Below are positions 52,398-61,771 of a DNA stretch of 64,000 nt, piece after piece (positions within the stretch are counted from its first letter, which is position 1; each line of letters begins with the position of its first letter). The notes beneath the pieces were generated by a model. That model worked only from the letters and a program-made list of their open reading frames with translations. It did no database searches and was not told the DNA's origin. This DNA comes from Kosakonia sp. H02 (GTDB lineage Bacteria; Pseudomonadota; Gammaproteobacteria; Enterobacterales; Enterobacteriaceae). The stretch lies in NCBI GenBank assembly GCA_030704225.1, contig CP131915.1:1054001-1118000 (forward strand). The letters run 5' to 3'. Both the position numbers and the translations under genes were made by a program.

Positions 52398-54791
52398 TTA
52401 ACGTTTTGCCTGCCAGATACGGGTCTGGTAATCGCGGATCGAACGATCGGAGCTGAACATGCCGCAGCGGGCGGTATTTAAAATCGCCGCGCGGGTCCAG
52501 GCTTCCTGATCGCGATACAACACATCTACCCGTTTTTGCGCCTCCACGTAGGCGGCGAAATCCGCCAGAATCAGGTACGGATCGCCCCCTTGTTTGCCCA
52601 TGCTGTGCAACATCTGATCGAATGCGTGCTTATCGCCGCCGCTGTATTTCCCGCTCTCCAGCTCTTTAAGTACCGCGTCCAGCAGTTTATCTTTTTTACG
52701 CCATTTCACCGGCTCGTAGCCTTTGGCTTTTAACGCTTTCACCTGCTCTACCGTGTGGCCGAAGATAAAGATATTCTCCTCTCCCACCTGTTCAGCAATC
52801 TCGACGTTTGCACCGTCCAGCGTGCCGACCGTCAGCGCGCCGTTGAGCGCCAGTTTCATATTGCCGGTACCGGAGGCCTCTTTGCCCGCCGTAGAAATCT
52901 GCTCGGAGACATCCGCCGCCGGGATCAGTTTTTCCGCCGCCGACACGCAATAATCCGGCAGGAACACCACTTTAAGCTGGTCGCCAATCGCCGCATCGTT
53001 GTTAATCACCTCTGCCACTTTGTTGATAGCGTAGATGATATTTTTCGCCAGGTAGTAACCCGGCGCGGCTTTCGCCCCGAACAGGAACACGCGCGGCACG
53101 CGGTTAGCCTGCGGGTTTTCGCGGATCTCTTTATATAGCGCGATGATGTGCAGCAAGCCAAGATGCTGACGTTTGTACTCATGCAGGCGTTTGATTTGAA
53201 TATCAAACAGCGCCTGCGGGTTGATCTCAATGCCGGTACGCGCTTTCACAAACGCGGCAAGGCGCACTTTGTTCTGCTGTTTGATCTCGCGATACTGCTG
53301 GCGGAACGCCGCGTCATCGGCGTATTTCTCCAGATTGATCAACTGGTCGAGATCGTTAGCCCACTCTTTTTTCAGCGTTTTATCCAGCAGTGCGGCCAGC
53401 AACGGGTTGCACTGTTTGATCCAGCGGCGCGGCGTAATGCCGTTGGTGACGTTATGGAATTTGCCCGGCCACAATTGGTGATACTCCGGGAACAGGTCTT
53501 TGACCACCAGATCCGAGTGCAGCGCGGCAACGCCATTCACGGCAAAACCGCCTACCACGCAGAGATTCGCCATGCGCACCTGTTTGTGATGCACTACCGC
53601 CAGCTTTGCCCACACCTCTTTATCGCCCGGCCAGGTTTGCGCCACCTGCACTTTAAAGATGTCATTGATGCGCTTGATGATTTGCATATGGCGCGGCAGC
53701 AGCGCTTTTACCAGCGATTCGTCCCAGCGCTCCAGCGCTTCCGGCATCAGCGTGTGGTTGGTGTAGGCAAAGGTGCGGCTGGTGATCGCCCAGGCTTCAT
53801 CCCAACTGAGTTGGTGCTCGTCGAGCAGTACGCGCAGCAGTTCCGGAATGGCAATCGTTGGGTGCGTGTCGTTCAACTGGATCACTTCAAAATCCGGCAA
53901 TTGCGCCAGCTTGCGCCCGGCCAGGTGATGGCGGCGCAGAATATCGGCGACCGAACAGGCGCACTGGAAATATTGTTGCATCAGGCGCAGCTTTTTCCCG
54001 GCCTGATGGTTGTCATTCGGGTAGAGCACTTTGGTCAGTTTTTCCGCATCAATCCCCGTTTGCTCGGCGCGCAGGAAATCCCCGTCATTGAATTTGGTGA
54101 GATCGAACGGGTGCGCATGCGTCGCCTGCCATAAGCGCAGTGGCTGAGTAATGCCGTTACGATAGCCAATGACGGGCAGATCCCAGGCTTCGCCAATCAG
54201 CGTAAACGCTGGCTGCCAGTGCCCCTCTTTACTCACTTTACCGCCGATGCCGACCTGCACATCTAACTGCTCATTATGGCGAAACCACGGATAGCTGCGG
54301 CGATGCCAGTCATCCGGCGCTTCGTGCTGCTGACCGTCGACAAAAGACTGGCGGAACAGACCGTATTGGTAATTCAGCCCGTAGCCGGTAGCGGGCTGGC
54401 CGACGGTTGCCATCGAATCGAGGAAGCAGGCTGCTAAACGCCCAAGCCCGCCATTGCCGAGCGCCGGATCGGTCTCCTCTTCCAGAAGGTCGGTTAAATT
54501 GATGTCGTGGCTTTTCAGCACGTCACCGACTTGCTCATACCAGCCGAGGTTCAGCAGGTTATTGCCCGTCAGGCGGCCAATCAAAAACTCCATCGAAATG
54601 TAGTTAACATGGCGCTGTTTCTTTGCCGCTTTCGGCGCAGGCTGCGCCGCCAATAGTTCTGCCAGCGCGCCGCTTACCGCCTGCCACCACTGACGGGTTG
54701 TCATATCCGTTGCAGCCTGAACCCCCAAACGCTGCCACTGGCGCGTGAGGGCCGCTTCAAATTGCGCTTTATCAAACGTTGGCTTTGACAT
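52398..54791 (-). CDS. malP: MalP, maltodextrin phosphorylase
   Basis: A PLP-dependent GT35 phosphorylase of 797 residues, equal to K-12. It splits maltodextrins with phosphate to glucose 1-phosphate. The PLP-lysine region is EASGTGNMKLALNGALTVGTLDGANVE. It differs from the paralogue glgP at 62087 in this motif (GTGNMKL versus GTSNMKF) and in length. MalT boxes lie just upstream, so maltotriose induction is expected. Confidence 0.98.
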   Translation of the reverse strand: MSKPTFDKAQFEAALTRQWQRLGVQAATDMTTRQWWQAVSGALAELLAAQPAPKAAKKQRHVNYISMEFLIGRLTGNNLLNLGWYEQVGDVLKSHDINLTDLLEEETDPALGNGGLGRLAACFLDSMATVGQPATGYGLNYQYGLFRQSFVDGQQHEAPDDWHRRSYPWFRHNEQLDVQVGIGGKVSKEGHWQPAFTLIGEAWDLPVIGYRNGITQPLRLWQATHAHPFDLTKFNDGDFLRAEQTGIDAEKLTKVLYPNDNHQAGKKLRLMQQYFQCACSVADILRRHHLAGRKLAQLPDFEVIQLNDTHPTIAIPELLRVLLDEHQLSWDEAWAITSRTFAYTNHTLMPEALERWDESLVKALLPRHMQIIKRINDIFKVQVAQTWPGDKEVWAKLAVVHHKQVRMANLCVVGGFAVNGVAALHSDLVVKDLFPEYHQLWPGKFHNVTNGITPRRWIKQCNPLLAALLDKTLKKEWANDLDQLINLEKYADDAAFRQQYREIKQQNKVRLAAFVKARTGIEINPQALFDIQIKRLHEYKRQHLGLLHIIALYKEIRENPQANRVPRVFLFGAKAAPGYYLAKNIIYAINKVAEVINNDAAIGDQLKVVFLPDYCVSAAEKLIPAADVSEQISTAGKEASGTGNMKLALNGALTVGTLDGANVEIAEQVGEENIFIFGHTVEQVKALKAKGYEPVKWRKKDKLLDAVLKELESGKYSGGDKHAFDQMLHSMGKQGGDPYLILADFAAYVEAQKRVDVLYRDQEAWTRAAILNTARCGMFSSDRSIRDYQTRIWQAKR

Positions 54792-54855
54792 AAAGAATCC
54801 CTGTAATGAAATAAATCGACGTTTGCGCTAGTGTGCCTGGCTCAGGGTGTGACTT

Positions 54856-54901
54856 CCTCCTCCTGGCGGGGATTAGCCGGGGAGGAGCAGCGGGGATGAG
54901 C
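54856..54901 (-). promoter_or_regulatory. MalT box cluster of the malPQ promoter
   Basis: Three direct copies read on the plus strand: GGGGATTAGC (54868-54877), GGGGAGGAGC (54879-54888) and GGGGATGAGC (54892-54901), matching the MalT box GGGGA(T/G)GAGG. A fourth copy in the opposite orientation is at 54856-54864 (8 of 9 match), nearest to malP. The mixed orientation and close spacing are usual for MalT-dependent promoters. They lie 65-110 bp before the malP start. The rest of the 533-bp malP-malT gap holds the malT control region and no gene. Confidence 0.8.
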
Positions 54902-55185
54902 GAAAAAGTGTGATCGCTGCCTGTTAAAGGTAGCGGCTTTTACGCGCCTCGCTCAGCAATAAAATGAAATGTTGTTTCGGGATTAATTCATTTTGCCGGG
55001 ATGAAAAAAAAGCGGAAATAATATTTCCGCCCCTCAAGCAAATTCTTTTCACTATTTGTGCGCTTAACTCGCCGTATCGGGTAAATATTCGTTATATATC
55101 CTCTGAAATTTACACGACAAATCCAGCATTTGCCCTGCGTTACGCGCCACGCCTGCGCTCGAATTATTGATGACATAAATAGAAA

Positions 55186-55201
55186 TGTGACGTAGTGCAA
55201 A
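55186..55201 (+). promoter_or_regulatory. CRP site of the malT promoter
   Basis: TGTGA-CGTAGT-GCAAA has one perfect and one weak CRP half. The K-12 malT promoter has a closely similar element (TGTGACACAGTGCAAA) that binds CRP, so the function is likely conserved. It lies 124 bp before the malT start codon. Confidence 0.75.
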
Positions 55202-55324
55202 TTCACAATCGTCAGATACGGACATAACTTGCAATAGTTCTTCATCTGGCCGACCTTATTACTATTAATTACGAAGCGCAAAAAAATTCCCATTGCAGTT
55301 TTCCCTCACAGTGAAGTGATAACT

Positions 55325-58030
55325 ATGTTGATTCCGTCCAAACTAAGTCGCCCGGTTCGTCTCGACCACACGGTGGTGCGTGAACGTCTGCTGGCTAAAC
55401 TTTCCGGCGCCAACAATTATCGGCTTGCGCTGGTAACCAGCCCTGCGGGCTACGGCAAAACCACCCTCGTCTCTCAATGGGCGGCGGGAAAGAATGACGT
55501 TGGCTGGTTCTCCCTTGATGAAGGCGATAACCAACAGGAGCGTTTTGCCTGCTACTTTATTGCCGCAGTTCAGCAGGCAACGGGGGGTCATTGCGCCAGT
55601 AGCGAGGTGATGGCGCAAAAACGCCAGTACGCCAGCCTGCCTTCGCTCTTCTCGCAACTGTTTGTGGAACTGACTGAATGGCAGCGCCCGTTATATCTGG
55701 TGATTGATGATTACCACCTGATAACCAATCCGGTTATTCACGATGCGATGCGCTTCTTCTTGCGCCATCAACCCGAAAACCTGACGTTGATTGTCCTGTC
55801 GCGCAACCTGCCGCAACTCGGCATCGCTAACTTGCGCGTGCGCGAACAACTGCTGGAAGTGGGCAGCCATCAGCTCGCTTTTACCCACCAGGAAGCCAAA
55901 CAGTTTTTTGATTGTCGGCTGAACGCCCCCATCGAAGCCGCAGAGAGCAGCCGCCTGTGTGACGATGTGGCCGGTTGGGCTACGGCACTGCAACTTATCG
56001 CTCTTTCCGCCCGGCAAAACCACAGCGCGCCGCACCAGTCTGCGCGCCGCCTGGCGGGGATAAACGCCAGCCATCTCTCCGATTATCTGGTCGATGAAGT
56101 CCTCGATAATGTTGATATCAATACCCGCCAGTTTCTGCTGAAAAGTGCCCTGTTGCGCTCGATGAATGACGCGCTGATTGTGCGCGTCACCGGCGAAGAG
56201 AACGGGCAAATGCGCCTCGAAGAGATTGAACGCCAGGGCTTGTTCCTGCAACGCATGGACGATTCCGGCGAATGGTTTAGTTACCACCCGCTGTTTGGCA
56301 ATTTCCTGCGCCAGCGCTGCCAGTGGGAATTAGCCACTGAGCTGCCGGATATTCACCGCGCGGCGGCGGAAAGCTGGATGGCGCAAGGCTTCCCCAGCGA
56401 AGCCATCCACCACGCGCTGGCCGCAGGCGATGGCAATATGCTGCGCGATATTCTGCTGCATCACGCCTGGGGATTGTTTAACCACAGCGAACTGAGCGTG
56501 CTGGAAGAATCCCTTAAAGCCCTGCCGTGGGAAAGCCTGCTGGAAAACCCGCGTCTGGTGCTGTTGCAGGCCTGGCTGATGCAAAGCCAGCACCGCTACA
56601 GCGAAGTGAACACCCTGCTGGCACGCGCCGAGCAGGAGATGACCACCCAGATGGACGCCTCGCTGCACGGCGACTTTAACGCCCTACGCGCCCAGGTGGC
56701 GATTAACGCTGGCGATCCGGTGGAAGCCGAGCGGCTGGCGATGGTGGCGTTAGACGAGCTGCCGCTGGCGAATTATTACAGCCGGATTGTGGCAACCTCA
56801 GTGCATGGTGAAGTGCTGCACTGTAAAGGCGAACTGGCGAATTCCCTCGCTGTGATGCAACAAACCGAGCAGATGGCGCGGCGTCACGATGTCTGGCATT
56901 ACGCGCTGTGGAGTCTTATTCAGCAGAGCGAAATCCTGTTTGCGCAGGGTTTCCTGCAAGCGGCGTGGGAGATGCAGGAGAAAGCGTTTGTGCTGATCCG
57001 CGAGCAGCATCTTGAGCAGTTGCCGATGCACGAATTTTTATTGCGTATCCGCGCGCAGCTTCTGTGGGCGTGGGCGCGGCTGGATGAAGCCGAAGCGGCG
57101 GCGCGTCAGGGCCTGGACGTGCTCGTCGCGCTACAACCGCAGCAGCAGTTACAGTGCCTGGCGTTGATCGTGCAAGTGTCCCTGGCTCGCGGCGATCTCG
57201 ATAACGCCCGGAGCCATCTGCATCGCCTGGAAAACCTGCTCGGTAACGGCCAGTATCACAGTGATTGGGTCTCGAACGCCGACAAAGTGCGGGTGATTTA
57301 CTGGCAAATGACCGGCGATAAAAACGCCGCCGCGCAGTGGCTGCGCCAGACGCCGAAACCGGAGTTCGCCAATAACCATTTCCTGCAAAGCCAGTGGCGC
57401 AATATCGCCCGCGCGCAGATCCTGCTGGGGGATTTCGACCCGGCAGAAATGGTGCTGGAAGAGTTAAACGACAATGCGCGCAGCCTGCGCTTAATGAGCG
57501 ACATCAACCGCAACCTGTTACTGCTCAATCAACTTTACTGGCACGCCGGGCGCAAAAACGACGCCCAGCGCGTGCTGCTGGAAGCCTTACAGCTTGCTAA
57601 CCGCACCGGGTTTATCAGCCACTTTGTGATTGAAGGCGAGCCGATGGCGCAGCAGTTGCGCCAGCTTATTCAGCTCAACACGCTACCAGAGCTGGATCAG
57701 CACCGCGCGCAGCGCATCCTGCGCGATATTAACCAGCATCATCGCCATAAATTTGCCCATTTTGATGAGAATTTTGTCGAGCGGTTGCTGGCAAACCCGG
57801 AAGTGCCGGAGCTTATTCGCACCAGCCCGCTGACGCAGCGCGAGTGGCAAGTATTGGGGCTTATCTATTCCGGTTACAGCAATGAACAAATAGCCGGGGA
57901 ACTGGCCGTCGCGGCGACGACCATCAAAACGCATATCCGCAACCTGTATCAGAAGCTTGGCGTTGCCCATCGCCAGGATGCGGTACAACATGCGCAGCAG
58001 TTGCTAAAGATCATGGGCTACGGCGTGTAA
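55325..58030 (+). CDS. malT: MalT, ATP- and maltotriose-dependent activator of the maltose regulon
   Basis: A 901-residue STAND/LAL-type regulator, same length as K-12. Walker A is SPAGYGKTT at 39-47; a winged helix and a TPR-like maltotriose-binding superhelix follow; the C-terminus is a LuxR-type helix-turn-helix (LTQREWQVLGLIYSGYSNEQIAGELAVAATTIKTHIRN). The start at 55325 (MLIPSKLSRP) is preferred to an ATG three codons upstream. It is divergent from malPQ and ends 6 nt from the convergent glpR. The rtc genes found here in K-12 are missing. Confidence 0.98.
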   Translation: MLIPSKLSRPVRLDHTVVRERLLAKLSGANNYRLALVTSPAGYGKTTLVSQWAAGKNDVGWFSLDEGDNQQERFACYFIAAVQQATGGHCASSEVMAQKRQYASLPSLFSQLFVELTEWQRPLYLVIDDYHLITNPVIHDAMRFFLRHQPENLTLIVLSRNLPQLGIANLRVREQLLEVGSHQLAFTHQEAKQFFDCRLNAPIEAAESSRLCDDVAGWATALQLIALSARQNHSAPHQSARRLAGINASHLSDYLVDEVLDNVDINTRQFLLKSALLRSMNDALIVRVTGEENGQMRLEEIERQGLFLQRMDDSGEWFSYHPLFGNFLRQRCQWELATELPDIHRAAAESWMAQGFPSEAIHHALAAGDGNMLRDILLHHAWGLFNHSELSVLEESLKALPWESLLENPRLVLLQAWLMQSQHRYSEVNTLLARAEQEMTTQMDASLHGDFNALRAQVAINAGDPVEAERLAMVALDELPLANYYSRIVATSVHGEVLHCKGELANSLAVMQQTEQMARRHDVWHYALWSLIQQSEILFAQGFLQAAWEMQEKAFVLIREQHLEQLPMHEFLLRIRAQLLWAWARLDEAEAAARQGLDVLVALQPQQQLQCLALIVQVSLARGDLDNARSHLHRLENLLGNGQYHSDWVSNADKVRVIYWQMTGDKNAAAQWLRQTPKPEFANNHFLQSQWRNIARAQILLGDFDPAEMVLEELNDNARSLRLMSDINRNLLLLNQLYWHAGRKNDAQRVLLEALQLANRTGFISHFVIEGEPMAQQLRQLIQLNTLPELDQHRAQRILRDINQHHRHKFAHFDENFVERLLANPEVPELIRTSPLTQREWQVLGLIYSGYSNEQIAGELAVAATTIKTHIRNLYQKLGVAHRQDAVQHAQQLLKIMGYGV

Positions 58031-58036
58031 CACCGC

Positions 58037-58795
58037 TTAGCACAACTCCAGTTGCACGTTGTTATGGGTGATCACCTGCATGACCCCGGCGGGCGGCAAA
58101 ATGTCGGTATACACCGCGTCAACCAGGCTGATGCTGCCCATATTCACCATCGCGTTGCGGCCAAACTTCGAGTGATCCACCACCAGCATCACATGACGCG
58201 AGTTTTCAATAATCGCGCGTTTCGTGCGCACTTCGTGATAATCGAACTCCAGCAGTGAGCCGTCTGCGTCGATGCCGCTAATGCCGAGGATGCCGAAATC
58301 GAGGCGGAACTGAGAGATAAAATCGAGGGTCGCCTCGCCGACAATCCCGCCGTCGCGGCTGCGTAATTCGCCGCCCGCCAGAATGACGCGAAAATCCTCT
58401 TTTTTCATTAAGGTGTTAGCGACGTTCAGGTTGTTGGTGACAACGCGCAAATCGCTGTGGTTAAGCAGCGCGTGAGCGACCGCTTCCGGCGTGGTGCCGA
58501 TATCAATAAACAGCGTTGCGCCGTTGGGGATTTGCTCGGCCACTTTACGGGCAATGCGCTCTTTTTCCGCCATCAACGTCGTTTTGCGGTCGTGCCAGGA
58601 GGTGTTCTCCGAACTGGAGGGCAACGCAGCGCCGCCGTGGTGACGTAAGATTTTATTTTGATCCGCAAGATCGTTCAGATCGCGACGAATGGTCTGCGGA
58701 CTAACGGAAAATTGTTCGACCAACTCTTCGGTACTGACATATCCCTGTTGTTTAACCAGTTCAATAATGGCGTCATGACGCTGTGTTTGTTTCAT
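58037..58795 (-). CDS. glpR: GlpR, glycerol-3-phosphate regulon repressor
   Basis: A DeoR-family repressor of 252 residues. The N-terminal helix-turn-helix is YVSTEELVEQFSVSPQTIRRDL (about 19-40). The effector domain has NGATLFIDIGTTPEAVAHAL, which binds glycerol 3-phosphate. The frame is open throughout, unlike the frameshifted glpR of E. coli MG1655. It lies downstream of glpE and glpG and likely acts on the paired operators before glpD. Confidence 0.97.
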   Translation of the reverse strand: MKQTQRHDAIIELVKQQGYVSTEELVEQFSVSPQTIRRDLNDLADQNKILRHHGGAALPSSSENTSWHDRKTTLMAEKERIARKVAEQIPNGATLFIDIGTTPEAVAHALLNHSDLRVVTNNLNVANTLMKKEDFRVILAGGELRSRDGGIVGEATLDFISQFRLDFGILGISGIDADGSLLEFDYHEVRTKRAIIENSRHVMLVVDHSKFGRNAMVNMGSISLVDAVYTDILPPAGVMQVITHNNVQLELC

Positions 58796-58812
58796 GAATT
58801 ATCCCGGGAAAA

Positions 58813-59643
58813 TTATGTTCGTTTTCGCACATTCTGCGAGTCCACCAGCGCCATCGAAAGTCCTATGATCAGGCCAGCCGTGTGTGCGCCGTTGGCAATG
58901 GCGAAGCCCGTTAAACCGAACCATTCCGCCACCATTAATAACACCGTAAAAATAAACAACCCATTTGGTAACGCGACTTGCGGCTCGGGATCGCGCACGC
59001 CGCGCAACCACACATAGCCAATCAGCGCGTAAACCACGCCGGACAAACCGCCAAACCACGGACCGGAGAGCTGGTGCTGCACAAACCCACTGAGCAGCGC
59101 ACTGATAAGCGTGATGACCACCAGTTTACCGGTGCCGAGGCGTTTTTCTACCGCTCCGCCAAGATACCACCACCAGAAGAGGTTGAAGATAATATGCACC
59201 AGCGAAAAATGCATTATCGCGTGGGTAAAGTAGCGCCACACTTCAAACTGCACGCTGGCATCCCACGGCCAGGCGAGCAGCGCCATCACGGTTTGGTCGC
59301 CAATGGCGCTCATCACCACAAACACAATCACACAGAGTGCAGCGACGATAAGCGTTAATGGCCCGCCGCGTTCACGCAGGGCCGCCGAGACGGGAAAACG
59401 GCGGTAGTGTAAGCCGCTGTTGGTGTGCCCGGATTGCCAACTTGCCGCGAAATAGCGTGGGTCAGCAGGGTTTTCCATAAAGCGCGCCAGTTCACTGCGC
59501 ACGCGCTCGGCCTGGCTCTCATCCGCCAGCCAGATATCACTTTGCTCATGATGTTGAATCGTCAGGATAACGCCCTGAGTCTGCATATAATCGACAAACG
59601 CCTGGGCGACGCGGGGGTTAGCAAAAGAGGTAATCATCAACAT
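58813..59643 (-). CDS. glpG: GlpG, rhomboid intramembrane protease
   Basis: A 276-residue rhomboid, same length as K-12. A small cytoplasmic N-terminal domain precedes six membrane helices. The catalytic dyad is S201 in GGLSGVVYALIGY and H254 in NGAHTAGL, with HFSLVHIIFNLFWWWYLG as the conserved L1/TM2 region. It cuts single-pass membrane proteins, and K-12 GlpG acts on orphan subunits. It lies between glpE and glpR in one operon. Confidence 0.98.
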   Translation of the reverse strand: MLMITSFANPRVAQAFVDYMQTQGVILTIQHHEQSDIWLADESQAERVRSELARFMENPADPRYFAASWQSGHTNSGLHYRRFPVSAALRERGGPLTLIVAALCVIVFVVMSAIGDQTVMALLAWPWDASVQFEVWRYFTHAIMHFSLVHIIFNLFWWWYLGGAVEKRLGTGKLVVITLISALLSGFVQHQLSGPWFGGLSGVVYALIGYVWLRGVRDPEPQVALPNGLFIFTVLLMVAEWFGLTGFAIANGAHTAGLIIGLSMALVDSQNVRKRT

Positions 59644-59701
59644 GACGGGCGTCGCTTAATCCATACAAAGAGAGACAGTATAGCGGAGAGAGGCCGTCGG
59701 C

Positions 59702-60031
59702 CTAAAGCGTGCCGTGCGCCACTTCCGCCGGGAAATGGCGATGCCACGCATCAAAGCCGCCATCCACGCTGTAAACCTGGTCGTAACCCTGTTGCAGCAA
59801 ATATTGCGCGGCACCTTTACTGCTGTTGCCGTGATAGCACATCACCATGACCGGCGTGTCGAAATCGTTATCGCGCATAAACGCGCCCAACGTGTCGTTG
59901 GTTAAATGAAACGCGCCCGGCGTATGGCCCATCGCGAAGCTTTGCGGATCGCGGATATCCACCAGCACGGCCTGCTGTTGATGCAATTTCTGGTGGGTTT
60001 CTTCTACGTTAATGCACTCAAAGTGATCCAT
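59702..60031 (-). CDS. glpE: GlpE, thiosulfate sulfurtransferase (single-domain rhodanese)
   Basis: A 109-residue rhodanese (K-12 108). The active-site loop is CYHGNSS with catalytic C65, and DIRD is the conserved front motif. It transfers sulfur from thiosulfate to cyanide in vitro; its natural acceptor is unclear. It is the first gene of glpEGR and divergent from glpD. Confidence 0.97.
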   Translation of the reverse strand: MDHFECINVEETHQKLHQQQAVLVDIRDPQSFAMGHTPGAFHLTNDTLGAFMRDNDFDTPVMVMCYHGNSSKGAAQYLLQQGYDQVYSVDGGFDAWHRHFPAEVAHGTL

Positions 60032-60107
60032 GACGTTCTCTTTATTGACACAAGTTAGAGCTATGCTGCCGACAAGTGTACGTCGTGACGGCAGTGAAAC
60101 GCCATTA

Positions 60108-60123
60108 TGTTATGCATATCACT
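60108..60123 (+). promoter_or_regulatory. Probable CRP site in the glpE-glpD region
   Basis: TGTTA-TGCATA-TCACT matches the CRP consensus in 4 of 5 bases of each half. It sits between the divergent glpE and glpD, where K-12 has CRP control of glpD. Confidence 0.65.
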
Positions 60124-60169
60124 CTAAATTGTTTTTTTGATGTTACCAAAGGCGCGTTCCTTTGCTATT

Positions 60170-60187
60170 ATGAGCGATATCGAACAT
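60170..60187 (+). promoter_or_regulatory. GlpR operator 1 of glpD
   Basis: ATGAGCGATATCGAACAT is an imperfect palindrome that is the same as the first glpD operator of K-12. It covers the promoter region 34-51 bp before the glpD start. Confidence 0.85.
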
Positions 60188-60189
60188 TT

Positions 60190-60207
60190 ATGAGCTTTTA
60201 CGAAAGT
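60190..60207 (+). promoter_or_regulatory. GlpR operator 2 of glpD
   Basis: ATGAGCTTTTACGAAAGT lies exactly 20 bp downstream of operator 1 and differs from the K-12 second operator by one base. Tandem spacing suits cooperative GlpR binding. Confidence 0.82.
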
Positions 60208-60220
60208 GCGTGAGGACAGC

Positions 60221-61726
60221 ATGGAAACCAAAGATTTGATTGTGATAGGCGGGGGCATTAATGGTGCCGGTATCGCGGTTGACGCCGCAGGGCGTGGTTT
60301 ATCCGTGCTGATGCTGGAGGCTCAGGATCTCGCTTGCGCGACATCCAGCAACAGCTCCAAATTGATTCACGGCGGCCTGCGCTACCTTGAACACTATGAA
60401 TTCCGCCTGGTGAGCGAAGCGCTCGCCGAACGTGAAGTGCTGCTGAAAATGGCGCCGCATATTGCCTTCCCGATGCGTTTTCGTCTGCCGCACCGCCCGC
60501 ATTTGCGCCCGGCGTGGATGATCCGCATTGGTCTGTTTATGTACGATCACCTGGGCAAACGCACCAGTCTGCCTGCGTCTAAAAGTTTGCGTTTTGGCTC
60601 AGAGTCGGTCCTGAAACCGGAAATCGTGCGCGGTTTCGAATATTCCGACTGCTGGGTGGACGACGCCCGGTTGGTGCTGGCGAATGCGCAGATGGTTGAG
60701 CGTAAAGGCGGGAAAGTGTTAACCCGTACCCGTGCAACCAGCGCGCGTCGCGAAAATGGCTTGTGGATTGTCGAAGCGGAAGATATCGACACCGGGGAAA
60801 AATTTAGCTGGAAAGCACGAGGTCTGGTCAATGCCACCGGCCCGTGGGTGAAGGAGTTCTTTGATGACGGTATGCATCTGCCGTCGCCCTACGGCATTCG
60901 CCTGATCAAAGGCAGCCATATTGTGGTGCCGCGCGCGCACTCGCAGAAACAGGCGTATATCCTGCAAAACGAAGATAAGCGCATTGTCTTTGTCATCCCG
61001 TGGATGGACGAGTTTTCCATTATCGGCACCACCGATGTGGAGTATCACGGCGATCCGAAAAACGTGAAGATCGACGATGACGAGATCAACTATTTGCTGA
61101 ACGTCTATAACGATCACTTCAAAAAACAGCTTACCCGCGACGATATCGCCTGGACTTACTCCGGCGTGCGTCCGCTGTGCGATGACGAGTCCGATTCGCC
61201 GCAGGCTATCACCCGTGATTACACGCTGGATATCCACGATGAAAACGGTCAGGCCCCGCTGCTGTCGGTGTTCGGCGGGAAGTTAACCACCTACCGTAAG
61301 CTGGCTGAACATGCGCTGGAGAAACTGACGCCGTACTACAAAGGCATCGGCCCGGCGTGGACGAAAGCGTGCGTGTTGCCGGGTGGCGAGATCGCGGGCG
61401 ATCGCGATGATTACGCCGCGAAACTGCGCCGCAAATACCCATTTATCAGTGAATCAATGGCGCGTCATTATGCCCGCACGTACGGCAGCAACAGCGAGTT
61501 GATTCTGGCGAATGCCAGCAGCCTTGAGGCGTTGGGCGAGCACTTCGGCCATGAGTTGTATGAAGCCGAGCTGCGTTACCTGGTCGAGCACGAATGGGTG
61601 CGTCGTCTGGACGATGCAATCTGGCGTCGTACCAAGCTTGGAATGTGGCTGAATGACGAGGAGCAGGCGCGCGTGGCGCAGTGGTTGACGCGTCACAGCA
61701 AAGCGGAATTGTCATTGGCGTCGTAG
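60221..61726 (+). CDS. glpD: GlpD, aerobic glycerol-3-phosphate dehydrogenase
   Basis: A membrane-associated FAD enzyme of 501 residues, equal to K-12. It oxidises glycerol 3-phosphate to dihydroxyacetone phosphate and passes electrons to ubiquinone. The FAD-binding motif is GGGINGAG (10-17); SSKLIHGGLRYLEHYEF and SVFGGKLTTYRKLAEHAL are family signatures. The start at 60221 (METKDLIVIG) is used rather than the ATG five codons upstream. After the stop comes a REP element and the 39-bp repeat array. Confidence 0.98.
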   Translation: METKDLIVIGGGINGAGIAVDAAGRGLSVLMLEAQDLACATSSNSSKLIHGGLRYLEHYEFRLVSEALAEREVLLKMAPHIAFPMRFRLPHRPHLRPAWMIRIGLFMYDHLGKRTSLPASKSLRFGSESVLKPEIVRGFEYSDCWVDDARLVLANAQMVERKGGKVLTRTRATSARRENGLWIVEAEDIDTGEKFSWKARGLVNATGPWVKEFFDDGMHLPSPYGIRLIKGSHIVVPRAHSQKQAYILQNEDKRIVFVIPWMDEFSIIGTTDVEYHGDPKNVKIDDDEINYLLNVYNDHFKKQLTRDDIAWTYSGVRPLCDDESDSPQAITRDYTLDIHDENGQAPLLSVFGGKLTTYRKLAEHALEKLTPYYKGIGPAWTKACVLPGGEIAGDRDDYAAKLRRKYPFISESMARHYARTYGSNSELILANASSLEALGEHFGHELYEAELRYLVEHEWVRRLDDAIWRRTKLGMWLNDEEQARVAQWLTRHSKAELSLAS

Positions 61727-61736
61727 TTGTTGTTTT

Positions 61737-61768
61737 GCCGGATGGCGGCTGCGCCTTATCCGGCCTAC
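61737..61768. repeat. REP palindrome after glpD
   Basis: The sequence runs GCCGGATGGCGGCTGCGCC then TTATCCGGCCTAC, a classic enterobacterial REP unit with GCCGGAT/ATCCGGC arms (minor bulge). It lies 10 bp after the glpD stop and directly before the tandem array, so it can act as a transcript-end stabiliser. Confidence 0.8.
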
Positions 61769-61771
61769 GGG

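Noticed and set aside
53148..54134. Long open frame (328 codons) on the plus strand opposite malP
   Set aside because: Same reasoning: it mirrors malP codons and no recognisable domain is present.
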